From NCBI RefSeq assembly GCF_021155765.1, contig NC_060116.1, positions 16,184,584 to 16,248,583 of the forward strand: DNA of 64,000 nt, read 5' to 3'. This DNA comes from Diprion similis. Lineage: Eukaryota; Arthropoda; Insecta; Hymenoptera; Diprionidae. Under the pieces are notes generated by a model that saw nothing but the letters and a program-made list of their open reading frames with translations, did no database searches and was not told the origin of the DNA. Made by a program: the position numbers and the translations under genes. Shown here piece after piece: positions 1-10,703 of the stretch (its first letter is position 1; every line of letters starts with the position of its first letter).

Positions 1-1050
1 CCACGAGGTGAGTTGGCAAAGTTGGACGGAGCTATCGATAGTTAGTAGTCTTCGTGTCGTTGAACACTTTAGGAACTACGTCGTCGTCTATCGAGCCGTG
101 ACGTCATGACCGGGCTTGAGAGGGAGGTTCTCCCAGCGATTTATCAAAGGTAGGCGAGTCAGGGTGGAGCTCTAAGACGGCAACTTAAATCTACATTATT
201 GCGAGCCGTCGTTTCGCCTCGTAGTTCAGTTTCTTCTCGATCAAGATTAACAATGCGGCTATAAAAAATACGCGTGATACTATCATAGCGAAGTTTATAA
301 ATAGGCGATTCTAGCGAGCCGAACGTAAATCGACTTGGAAATTTGATTTCCTTTCATCGACGCTAGTGCGTCCTAATAGTTACAACCGTTACCCTTTGGG
401 CCGAGACCCGAGATTGAGTATCTACTTCGAAAAATTGTAAATGAAAAATTCACCGTCAGTAACAAATACTAAGTAATTATTATTCGAGAATTAGTTATGA
501 AACATTAAACATTCGTCAGCGTTGATCAGACTAGAAAAATTTTAACGCTGAGTAGACTCAGAGCCAGCCAGGTGGACAGGAAGAAGGAAGTCGCATCACC
601 TGTGGAAAAGAGAAATTGATTAATGAAAATACGAAGATCAATAATCGTGCGTAATTGTTAGTGTGGCCGAAACGAAACTAAATTAATTAAATTCTGCACA
701 AGGCATTTCATTTTGTCCGGTCATTGACCGTCTGGAGTCTTCCCTCCTTTCGAGAGTTGTTTTTTGTTTTTCACTCGTTTCTCCCGACGTCTTGTTGGCT
801 GGTTCTAAATTTTTTTTAACCAAAAGTAGGGGGGTCGATACACGTGGGTAAAACGGAGTCGCGTGGTCTCGGGGCGTGACTTGGACGTGCGAATACTTCC
901 TACTCGCAGAGAGTAGAGGGGTGGCTAAAAAGTAGGTGTACAACTTTCTAAGCGAGCAGGTTGGCAGAGTGAGCAAGATGAAGAGGGAATTGCAATAAGT
1001 ATACCACCAGCTGATGGCAATCGGACTTCCGGGCTAGAGACGATAAATAA
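1..1050. other. No gene recognised; 3' flank of the multi-EB gene
   Basis: This stretch lies downstream of the minus-strand EB-module gene. Open frames here are short and show no cysteine-module pattern or recognisable domain. It may contain that gene's 3' UTR, or a further terminal exon if the one proposed at 1051-1184 is wrong. A moderately GC-rich patch around 60-180 could be part of a neighbouring gene's untranslated leader, but nothing in the sequence proves it. Confidence 0.4.
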
Positions 1051-4000
1051 TTAGCAGTAAAACGGCTGTCCAGACTTTTTGCCGGGGTCGTAGGACCCGA
1101 AGTAGGCTTCTGAAGCAAGATCTTGGTGATCGCTGAAGGTGGAAAAACACCGAGTCAATAACAGCGGTGGAAACTTTTTATCAGCTGGAGAGAAGATCTT
1201 TAAAATCGATCCCTTGAGCACAGACAGCAATGACATGAAATGGTCGACTAGAACCAGAGTAATTGGAACTACTCTAACGATTGCGTGAACCAAGTTTCAG
1301 GTAATTGCGATTGTCGCATAGAACTACGGTGTTCAGCGATGTAAGACCCGGGGATTAATTGAAATTAATTCCAAAGTTATAACTACGTAGCGATACGTCG
1401 GTGATGCAAAATGAACGTAGAGACAAGTGTTAAACAGGACCGTAAGAGAAGTCCGGAGAACGAAAGAAATGCACGGCAGCTCTCGTCGCTGGGAATTGAT
1501 ACTCTCCTGGAATACTCACTTGTGCTTATGACACAAGCTGTCGTTGAACTTGCGGTAGCATCCCAGGTACAAGCGCAAACTCCGCTGCGGCATACAACGT
1601 ACTCCGATCCAGATTCCACGTAGCAGTCAGCCAGGGTTGAGCAACTGTCTCCAATGGCTGTGGAATTTAAGAGAAAAGCAGAAAGTCAGAGGGGGTTTTA
1701 CATTTTAAGTTATATTAAACACGCTTGTGAGGAAAGTATGATTCACCTGCTTTGAGGTAGCATGCCCCATAGCTGTAATGGTAGTCAGATTCACAATCGC
1801 AGCTCGATGTGTTTGTCACTGCGGCGTCACTCGTCGAGGTGACGATTGAACAATAGGTGTTGTTCAGGGTGGTTGAACACTGGATGTCCGATTGGCACGA
1901 TTCGCCGTAGCTTGCCACTGATTAAAGATAAATTTTTAGTGTCTGGACATCAGGACGGAATTCTCTCTGACTAGCAAAACTGCTTTAACGATCTAGAAGT
2001 GTAATCTAGTCACCTGGCAAACAAGAATTGATTTCATCCGACACGAAGCCGTCGGCGCAATCACAGACTAAGTCATCGTTGCACGTGGAGTTTGCAACGG
2101 AACAGCCACTGTCGGATGAGCAGGTCGCGTTTATCCCTTGAAAGAAGTATACGTTTATAGTGAAACCTTCCAATCCTCGACATAAAAAGAGCTAATTAAA
2201 GAGCTGATTATTACCTGCCGTACAAGCTTCGTCGAGCTCGTAATAGTAGTCGGGACAAGTGCACACCAAATCGACGCAAACCGAATTGGCCACCGTGCAG
2301 TCACTGTCCTCTTCGCAAACATCACCGAGCCCTGAAGAAAGAAAGTCATGAAATAGGAAAAGGAAACCTCGTAAAATGACGGGCATCATCTCAGTCGTTT
2401 CGATAAATAGTATCCTGATTGTAAGTAGTGCCAGTAATCAGAGAGAGCTACTGAGTACCTGCACTTTCACTTTTGCAAAGCGTGTTGTCCGAGTTGGCGA
2501 TGGTCCCATTAGGACAAGTGCAGACGGAGTTCGAGCAGGACAACTCGACGTCGAGGTCTTCGACGTAGCAGTCTTCGTCGGCCTGGCAGGACTCACTAAT
2601 TCCCTTGTTCACCCAGCAGAAAAGCTCTTCCTCAACCCAGTGAGAGCCTTCGTCACAGAGACAGCTTTTACTTTGGCAAGAAGCGTCGGGTCCGAATATG
2701 TAACACTGTTCATCCCACAGGCAAGAATAGTTGTAGACTTTGGTACCTGCAAGAATTTTTTTCGTCATGTAGTAAGTAAAGCACTGAAAAATAAAAAAAA
2801 AACTTACTTTTTCTGCATATCCTCTGAGTCAGCGAAGTTACTGTGGAGTAACCGCAACTCCAGGTACCGTTACGGCAAAGAGAATTCGTGATCGTTACGT
2901 CATCGTCGTCGCTGCACTCTTCGCCGATTTCTGTAATCGTCGTAAATAAAAGGTAAAATATCGATAAGGATTGATGAGGTTGTTATAATCTCGTGATTTA
3001 AAGTCTTCCTCCATCGGTTCTAAACTGCCAACATTTTGCGCAGTAGGAAAAGTGAATGACGAGTAGTTGGGATCGTTCACAATGGGTGTACTGACCTGGT
3101 ACGCAGGTGCTCAAGTCGCTGGAAGCGAAATAGGCTCTGTTGCAGATGCAGGTACCAGCCGCACCGCATTTCGAATTTGCAAGGGTGGAGCAATTGTCGT
3201 TTGACACGCATTCGGTGCCAACCGCTGCCGGATTGATAAGAAGAATTATTGTTTCTAGAATAGTTAAACTCGTCTCGATGGTTCGTTACGAGTTGCTGGG
3301 TTCAATTTAAGGATTATGAATAAATTACGGAAGCTATGCTTACTGGCGTTCTCATCATCACGACCCAGACTCCTGGTGACGCGATCCTCGATTTCTAGCC
3401 TGGTTGTCGTCGTGTTGTCTGTTGTTTCGTAGGTGCAAACGTAGCTGCTGTTGCAGATACCGTTCTCGAACTGACAGTCGATGTCCACAGCGCACTCGTC
3501 ACCCTCGGCTGGAAAACATCGAACGAAAGGATTTCAAGATCCAGAACTTAAAGTATCCCGGCCAATAATTCGTCAGTAAAACTCACAGTAACCACCGCGA
3601 CGACAGGTACGATATTCCCGCTGGTAGAAGCCGTCGCTACAGACGCAGACACCGTCGACGCAGGACGTCGCCTCGTTGTCAGCGTTCACGTAGCAGTTGA
3701 CGTCAGCCTCGCAAGCCTCACCCAGTCCTTAAAACGAAGCAATGCATAGAACCTAAGCATGGACGAAGGGACTTTTAGGTCAACGGAAAAACTTGCTCAC
3801 CGGAAGAGGCGTAACATCTTCCATGGATGTAGTGGTAGCCATCGCCGCATGTGCAGACCGAATCCTCGCAGACTCCGCCAGTCAGAAGATAAGTGCTGCA
3901 TTGAAGTGTTTCGGTACACGAATCGCCGTAGGCTGTTGCGACTGATGAAAATCGGCAAAGGTTCGTTAGCAGTTCGAGTCGATATCGAGTTCGTTGATCA

Positions 4001-5627
4001 GGTTCTTACCCAGAATGCAGGACGTCATGTTAGTGTCGTACATGTAGCCACCGGCGCACTCGCAATAATTGTCGATGCAGGAGCTGTTTGAAACTGTGCA
4101 GTCAGTGTCCGAGGAACAATCCCACGTCGACACTCTGCTCAGAAGTGATGATTCAAGTCCAGAACTTGAGCTTGTGCTGGACACGGATCCTGGAAATCGA
4201 AGCATTTCGATTCATGCCGTGATGGGATTGGCAGGATTTTATTTAGCAATTGTTTCAGGGTGAGATTAGCACGTGTTCAGATAACGTTCATGTTTATATG
4301 TATATATTTTCTGTATTCCAACAATGGGAAGAATTTAATTCTGATTGTAGTGTTTTTTTGTAATCGATGTAATTGCAAGGTATCCAATTTGGGAATAGAG
4401 TGAGGAATTAAGTTTCTAATCGGATGTAGGTACTTTGGTGATTTTCAAGCAAGGATAATGGAGAAGCAGTTTATGAAGCAAGGTAAGTAAGTCGGATCAA
4501 CTCGATAAGAATGACACCTTTGTCGTAATCATTGTGTCAGTTAGCTGCGTATACTTATTTGGAGATAGAGACATACACATGAAAGACGTGCAGGTGTTTC
4601 TCGTAATCGGCGTGAAACATTATATTACAAGTTAATAATCTCATCGATTGACAGGTGGACTTGTGTCACGATCAGCAATTTCTGGCTTCGTATCTAATTA
4701 AGAGATTAATAGTGGGTCAATTTTAATTGGTGATCGAAATTTAAACCATATCCATGACCAGGCCTCTAATAGTGCCAGCGTGAGCAATTTCTTATTAACA
4801 TAAAACGATGACCGAGATATTCTCGAAGAAATTATGAAAAATTCTCCGATTTTCGTACACCTGGTTTTGTCAGAATTTTCAACTCTCTGATTGAATTGTT
4901 GAGGTGGCGTGAATCGGGCGGCACGCGAGTCGGAGACATTCGTGCAAATACCAAATGGAAAAGGTGACAGAAACGTGAAAACGGAGAAGTGTAGAGGCAC
5001 GGATATTAGGTTTGGAGACCCTATTGAAGGAGGTTGACAAAAGCAGACGGGGTGTACGGACGATGAAACGTAGTCCAAAAGCCGGAGTCACGAAGGGATT
5101 GAGCGCTGCACGAAAACGACAGCCGATTGCGTGTCGGAACCCAGAAAACTGATGAATATCATCTAATAACTAATACAGCACTCGGTGTCTTGTGATTTAT
5201 CGTGGATGTCGAAACTAGGAAAGAGAATCGCACGTCAAGAGTGAGAAAGAGAGTAAATGAAGTAGACGGGAAGACGTGGAGAGATAAGGAACCGCCAAGA
5301 TTCGCATAATGGGGGAAGGATTCGCCACTGGTGAGAATTTTTATGAAATTCGAATTAGCATTGTTGAACAAAATTCAGACTTTGAGAACGAGCATGGATT
5401 GAATTTTGGAAATCATCCGAGATTTCGGGAAACTGGCGAGTTAGAGGCTCGCCGAAAGATTTTCAGCGGAAAAAAGGTCAGGGTGAAATATTTTTCACAC
5501 CTGTTTTCTTGATTTTAATTAAAGGAAATCGCGAATAGAATGATATTGAAATTTACAAACCATTGAGCAGCAGCAAGGACTCCAGAAAGAAGACAAGGAA
5601 CACCGAGACGTGAGAACGCAGCCACAT
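1051..5627 (-). CDS. Secreted multi-EB-module cysteine-rich protein, 13 exons, about 638 aa
   Basis: Exons in transcription order: 5627-5561, 4189-4010, 3941-3801, 3727-3587, 3508-3344, 3224-3096, 2930-2808, 2746-2459, 2331-2215, 2136-2014, 1917-1747, 1657-1520, 1184-1051. All introns are GT-AG and phase 1, and every internal exon length is a multiple of three. Exon 1 encodes a signal peptide (MWLRSHVSVFLVFFLESLLL). Exons 2-12 each carry one EB-like module, except exon 8, which carries two. A typical module has six cysteines in the order C-x5-C, a variable loop to a third C, then C-x-C and a final C (GESCQSDIQC..., CTCPDYYYELDEAC). Exons 5 and 7 have only four cysteines. No membrane segment or GPI tail was seen, so secretion is inferred. 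EB modules (Pfam EB) are common in insect and nematode extracellular proteins of mostly unknown role. The last exon (43 residues, TAA at 1053-1051) is the weakest part: it fits the phase and a CCAG acceptor but has no recognisable domain. Confidence 0.85.
4190..5560 (-). other. Intron 1 of the multi-EB gene
   Basis: A 1.37 kb phase-1 intron separates the signal-peptide exon from the first cysteine module. Its donor, read on the minus strand, is GTTTGT, weaker than the GTAAGT-type sites elsewhere in the gene; the acceptor is TTTCCAG. Open frames on both strands here lack any module pattern. I see no other gene in it. Confidence 0.6.
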
Positions 5628-7996
5628 TTTGAGATTATTGGGCCACGAGGCGCTCCAGATTTACCGGTTGGAATGGGTTCGGGTGATCAACTAATTCTCT
5701 TGTTCTACTGCCCGCAGATAAGCGTATATCAAACCGATTTATTATCACACGAATTGCACACGCGGTCAGCCACCTGCGCCGATATCAGATACAAATAACC
5801 CCGATACAGCTAGTCTGATATTACCGTGGCTTTTGTCATCTCGGATAATCTTATCCTCGGAAATGTCTGTAGCGTTAATGGCGAGTTTATACACGCCCGT
5901 AAATCAGTGTCCTTGAAACTTGAATTCAGGATAAGGATCAGAAGTCCCGGGCAAACGGCAGTAGCTCCGTCGTTCGTTTTTGAAAAAGTTCTGGAAACTT
6001 TTTATATAGATTCAAAGTAATCATATCTTGTTTACATGATTTCGTCAAATTACACTTTACTATTATGTTTATAATACATGTAATACGAGGCTTTTAACCC
6101 ATACATGTATGTTGATTTATACGTGTATGTAGATTTGGTCTGGCCGATCAATGCAGTGACCCGGTCAACTGAAATTCACAAATGTTTTGGGAGAACAAAG
6201 GGGGAAAAATCCACCTCAACTTCAGTAGAATTATTTTGACGCTGAGTGAATCGTCTGAACATAGACATATTCTAAGAAGAAACTCCTAGGGTTACAGACA
6301 CAACCAAATTCTAGACGAATTTGATACAGAAATTTCTCTTGATGGGGTGTAATTTTTCGTTAGAATAACCGTAAAAAACTGAATAATTGCTCTGAGATTG
6401 GAAATCAATCTAATATTTATTTCGTTCAAAATTTCAGTATTGATGAATTAGTAAAATTAGTGAAACTATATTCGCTTTATGATATGAATAAACCAATAGA
6501 GCGGCCTCTGCTAGATTCAATTATATTGATACATACAGTTTGCTAAATTCATATAAAATTCATCAAACTCATGGATTAATTGGTTATTCAATCAGACGAT
6601 ATATTGTTATACCTTGAATTTAGAAAATATTTTATTAAAGTGGTAAAACACTTTCTTTGATGCTTCTTGAAAATTCTATTTTGTAAGAAAGTAGGATGAG
6701 TAGTTATTTGGATGAATTACAATACAACTTTACAATGTTGATAGAAAAAAACTAATTTTATGCTTCTTGAAAAAGCGGAAAACTTTGTGGTTCCGAGTAG
6801 ATTTGTAACCACCTTTTCCGGCCAGTTCGTATCTCAGAAATTTCGCAATCACAACCAAAAAAATCGTGGGATCAACTGCTGTGAATATACTACGAAGTCG
6901 TATCCATACAGCAGCGATAAATGACTGCAGGAGGATAAAATCTCAAGCATGTCGTTATCATTGTTCTCCCTGGTATTCCCAAGAGGGCATAGAAACCACC
7001 TTCGCTAATTAACAGTCACGGCCATAACGTTAGGTGTAATCTTTCAATTTCCAATCAATTCAAAATCAATTCAAAGTCAATTTCCAATGTGATCAGGATG
7101 AAAGGCTATGGTCCGAAAAATAGAGTAGTTCTGTGAAATACACACCGATTTTCATAGACTTGCAGAGTTGTTTTTGACGTGGCCAAGACTGTCCCATAGA
7201 TTGTGAAATTTATCAACATACCCAGCACACGATATACCGTGATTGTAAATATTTTGCGAAACGCTGACTATTTTTTAACAGCAGGAAACAGGAAATTGAT
7301 TAATATAAAAGCTGCGATCTACGGTCTGCCGTGTTGTTGGTAGATGTGACTTATTACGTCAGAGAAAACGGTGATTGTTATTGTTATCCTTTGAGAAACG
7401 AACGGGCGGTTACCGCAATGCATTCACAAAGCTCGTGTTCGACGAAAATTACCGTATATTAAAATATAAATAATAAAAATTACCGCTATTCGTGTTCATC
7501 ATTCAATTAACAATAACCAGCTACCTCGTTGCTCAATTTAATCAACATAGTCAATTCGCGAAAAGTAAAAATCGATCGTGAATTCTAGTTTTGAAGATTT
7601 AGATCAGGTTTAGATTTATTCCACATCGTGATTGCACGGGGGTGGTCAACGTTGTATAAAATGTGCCCTTCGCGCGAAACATCATCATGAATTTAATTGC
7701 AAGATACAAGCTCGTGACTGAACCGTCAACACAAACCGCAGAAAACAAAGGCTTTTATTTAAGAAAGTGACGGTGAAATTGAACCGCATTTACGTCAGTA
7801 CAAATGTTATCGCTGGCAACGGGAAACTGAAACGACACATTAAACCACGTAGAAACTGGTCTGTAGAAACAGTTTTACTTGTGCTCCGCGGTGGAAAAGT
7901 TGAGCGGGAATTATCGACGTTGAGAATCCAACTTTAATACAATTCAAAATCGATATCGACACAGTAAAAATTTGTGGTTCAATACCACCGTCGTCT
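5628..7996. promoter_or_regulatory. Divergent intergenic region between the multi-EB gene and the first unknown membrane gene
   Basis: This 2.4 kb AT-rich spacer lies between two divergently transcribed genes and should contain both promoters. TATA-like sequences include 7655-7660 (TATAAA, plus strand, about 340 bases before the ATG at 7997), 7303-7309 (plus strand) and 5886-5891 (TATAAA on the minus strand, about 260 bases upstream of the EB-gene ATG). None has been shown to be used. No coding exon is supported. A short phrase (atgcttcttgaaaa) occurs twice, near 6659 and 6760, with no clear larger repeat. Confidence 0.4.
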
Positions 7997-8816
7997 ATGA
8001 TGGTGTTCGCGGAAAAAAGCGAGGATCGTAAATCCATTCCGCATCGATTGATGCTGAATTTGGAGAAGGGTCAAAACAAATATGGTGAGTTACCTTACTT
8101 TACTAACTAAAAGCCTAATTTTTTAATTCGTGGAGAATATTTCGTCAATTTGAATCTGTCGTTGCGCAGGAAAGCTGGTGGAGTCCCAGGATCGCCGGAC
8201 GTCGGCGGCAAAGAAGAAGGATTTGGAGTTCGAAGAGCTGATCGCCTTCGAAAGGAAGTTGGGGAAGTACCTCAAGTACTTCTTCGCCATTTCGCTGATC
8301 GCCATCTTTGCAACAATGGGATACCTATTATGGTCAAATCATGATGCCAAGAGGTCAGTAATGGTACCTGAGCCTACCTCAGACCTGTTGAAGAACGATC
8401 CAATTGCACAACCGGAAGAAGAAGAAGCAGCACATGAAGACATGCCGGCTGACCACTCGCAATTCTTCAGCCCTAATCCGGGCAGTTCGTATCCGATGTT
8501 GTTTCCTAATCGATTCGATAAAGATCCCGAGCATCCCAGATTTCACTGGAAAATATTTTTCCTACACAAAAATATCCGCGAACCATTAAGCAAGGAAGAT
8601 GGAAGTGGACCGATGGATCCTCAGAAACCCTTTTTCGGTGACGATAATGGACAGGAAATGAACAATGCGTTTATGAGTCATATTATCTTTTCTTTAAGAC
8701 CTCAGGAAAGCTCAGACTCTGCTGACCCTTTCGGAAATAATCCAGATGATAGTTTCGAATCCGCGCCACTTGGAACCGAGCCACCAGAAGGCGAGAAAGA
8801 AGAAGCTTCGGAATAA
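7997..8816 (+). CDS. Unknown acidic single-pass membrane protein, 2 exons, 244 aa
   Basis: Exon 1 is 7997-8084 and exon 2 is 8170-8816. The 85-base phase-1 intron has GTGAGT and GCGCAG ends. The ATG pair at 7997/8000 follows an in-frame TGA at 7901; a later in-frame ATG at 8051 is an alternative start. The N-terminal ~65 residues are charged, with a KKK at 44-46 and basic residues just before a hydrophobic segment at about 66-84 (FFAISLIAIFATMGYLLW). By the positive-inside rule this predicts a type II topology with the C-terminus outside the cytoplasm or in the lumen. The remaining ~160 residues are rich in Pro, Asp, Glu and Ser, lack cysteine and end in an acidic tail. I do not recognise a family. 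Intron position and phase, basic N-terminus and membrane segment match the next gene downstream, so I infer a diverged tandem relative. A possible polyadenylation signal is at 9374. Confidence 0.75.
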
Positions 8817-10703
8817 ACACTGCGGATTTCCGTAACTAACGATAAGTGAGGACGAAACAAGTACGGATGAAGTAATGTAAAGTTGGAATAGAAGAGGAAA
8901 ATACCGAATTGCGCTGAAGAATTCTCAAAGAATATCGGTGGATTAGACACCACGCAAAAAGCTAATCAAGGGTCGATAATGTCACTCTGGCTACTGATTA
9001 ACGAATTTTGTTTACCAGTTAATGGTCCTCAGGCTAATTACGCAGTTATTATTTAACTATTTCTTATCTAAAATTTCCAACCAGCTCGGTATGTGATAGT
9101 TCGACTGTAATATTGTTGTACTTGTTTCGTAGACATTTACCCAGTTCTAATACCTATTAATGATAATAATGATAATAATAATAGCGCTAAGAACAATAAT
9201 CACAATAACAATATAAGCAATATTATCAGAAGAGCGCAAATTATATGTTGCCATGAATTTTAAGTCGAATTAGGATTCACGCGCTTCAGTTCATTTGACA
9301 AATAATCTATATATTAGCCATTTTACATGTTATATACATTCTGTATTATTTTCTTCTCTCGTTGATAAAAGAAAATAAAAACTGTTCACACGTGGTTTCA
9401 ACACATTTTACTCTGTACATCAGACATTTTATTTCATGTTATGTTCAGCAAGTTCACGTAACCGTCCATCGGCACGACTAACCGCGATAAATAGCGGTTG
9501 ATGTGTCATTTGAATTTTATTGTGGTATCTCCACGACCCATAAGTTGATATATGTATAACATATGGGCAGTCCGTTTAGATTTTTATAAGATTATTTTCA
9601 CATTAAAATGCACTAATTTTTAGTTTTTTTTTTTTAGACTTTTCCGTCACAGTTTGAATTTTCTACAATTTTTTGAAATGATTTTATTGATCAACCCAAT
9701 TTAAAAATCTGAAAAAATTCTGAAGAATCTGGCATCAGATATAAAAGTCTTCACGCCCAGAGCCGAATTCTGGAGATTTTTCCTTTTTATTGTTTTTAAG
9801 CTTTTTCCGAAAAAAACTTTGAAAAAATTAGAAGCCGGCGTCATTGTACTATGGATGGTTGCTTAAACATTTTCGTATGCTACATCGGATTTTTGAAATT
9901 TTTTCAGATTTTTTGTAAGAGTTTTTTTTTCGTTCGGACATTTCTAACTTAAAAATTTTTCAAGTCCGCGCGGAATGTGAACGGCGGATTCGCATTTACG
10001 AATTTTCAGAAAAACAGACGCAGAGTCTATCGCGAAGCTTGTTTTCACTGAATATACTTTAACCGCAGACCTTTGCCTTTGGGTGAAAAAAAGCAACAAC
10101 GAAGACCGATTTAGTTGCCATGTAAAAATCAGAAAGAATTCGAGTTTGAAAAACTCTATTAATTATAATGACAGAACCTTGGTAACCCGATACACTTTAA
10201 TCGTCGGTAGTAGCACGAATTGAAGCATCTTCTGAACCGATAACGAGAAACCGACAGTTATTAGGTCCATGTTTACGTCAACAAGTGTGTCCGAGATAGC
10301 CTGATGTCCCAGGAAAACTTGTCGAAGTTAATGATCCAGAGAGAATTTCTGGGAAAATGATGAGCGTCCAAACGGTCATTGCAGGATCACATGTGATTGT
10401 CGGATGCTTGAAAGCCACTCGATCGATGCAAGCTCGCATACTCCGATCACAGTTGTGGATTTGCGAGCTTCTTTCAAACGCACGATACGCGACGACCCGT
10501 AACCTTGTATCGTTATCGCGGTATCAAATAGTCCGAAGCGCTTCTCAGATGGCATGTTTTCCTTTTAGTTTATTTTCCATCTCCTCTTTTTACCCGTATT
10601 TTAGTAACAAATCGTCGCCGGCTCGAGGCGAAGTGCATCTTGAGCATCTTTCCTTACTTACTCAGCAAGCCAGACTCTGTAGTTTACAAGTGATCATTCA
10701 GCG
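8817..10703 (+). other. 3' UTR and intergenic spacer between the two unknown membrane genes
   Basis: The first ~560 bases probably form the 3' UTR of the upstream gene and include an AT-rich ATA/ATT simple-repeat patch near 9158-9182. The rest is intergenic with T-rich runs (for example 9622-9638). The open frame overlapping the end of this spacer (10357-10707) has unconvincing composition and overlaps the leader of the next gene, so it is not called. No RNA gene or mobile element was identified. Confidence 0.5.
9374..9379 (+). terminator. Possible polyadenylation signal AATAAA for the 244-aa membrane gene
   Basis: This is a canonical AATAAA hexamer about 560 bases after the stop codon at 8816, followed by T-rich sequence. 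It is inferred to end the two-exon gene. Other AT-rich hexamers occur in the interval, so the actual site is uncertain. Confidence 0.4.

Noticed and set aside
2376-2891. 171-aa plus-strand open frame
   Set aside because: It overlaps EB-module exons on the other strand, which have clear cysteine patterns and splice sites; this frame has no domain.
4698-5078. 126-aa minus-strand open frame in intron 1 of the multi-EB gene
   Set aside because: It has no matching phase-1 splice sites, no cysteine-module spacing and low-information composition.
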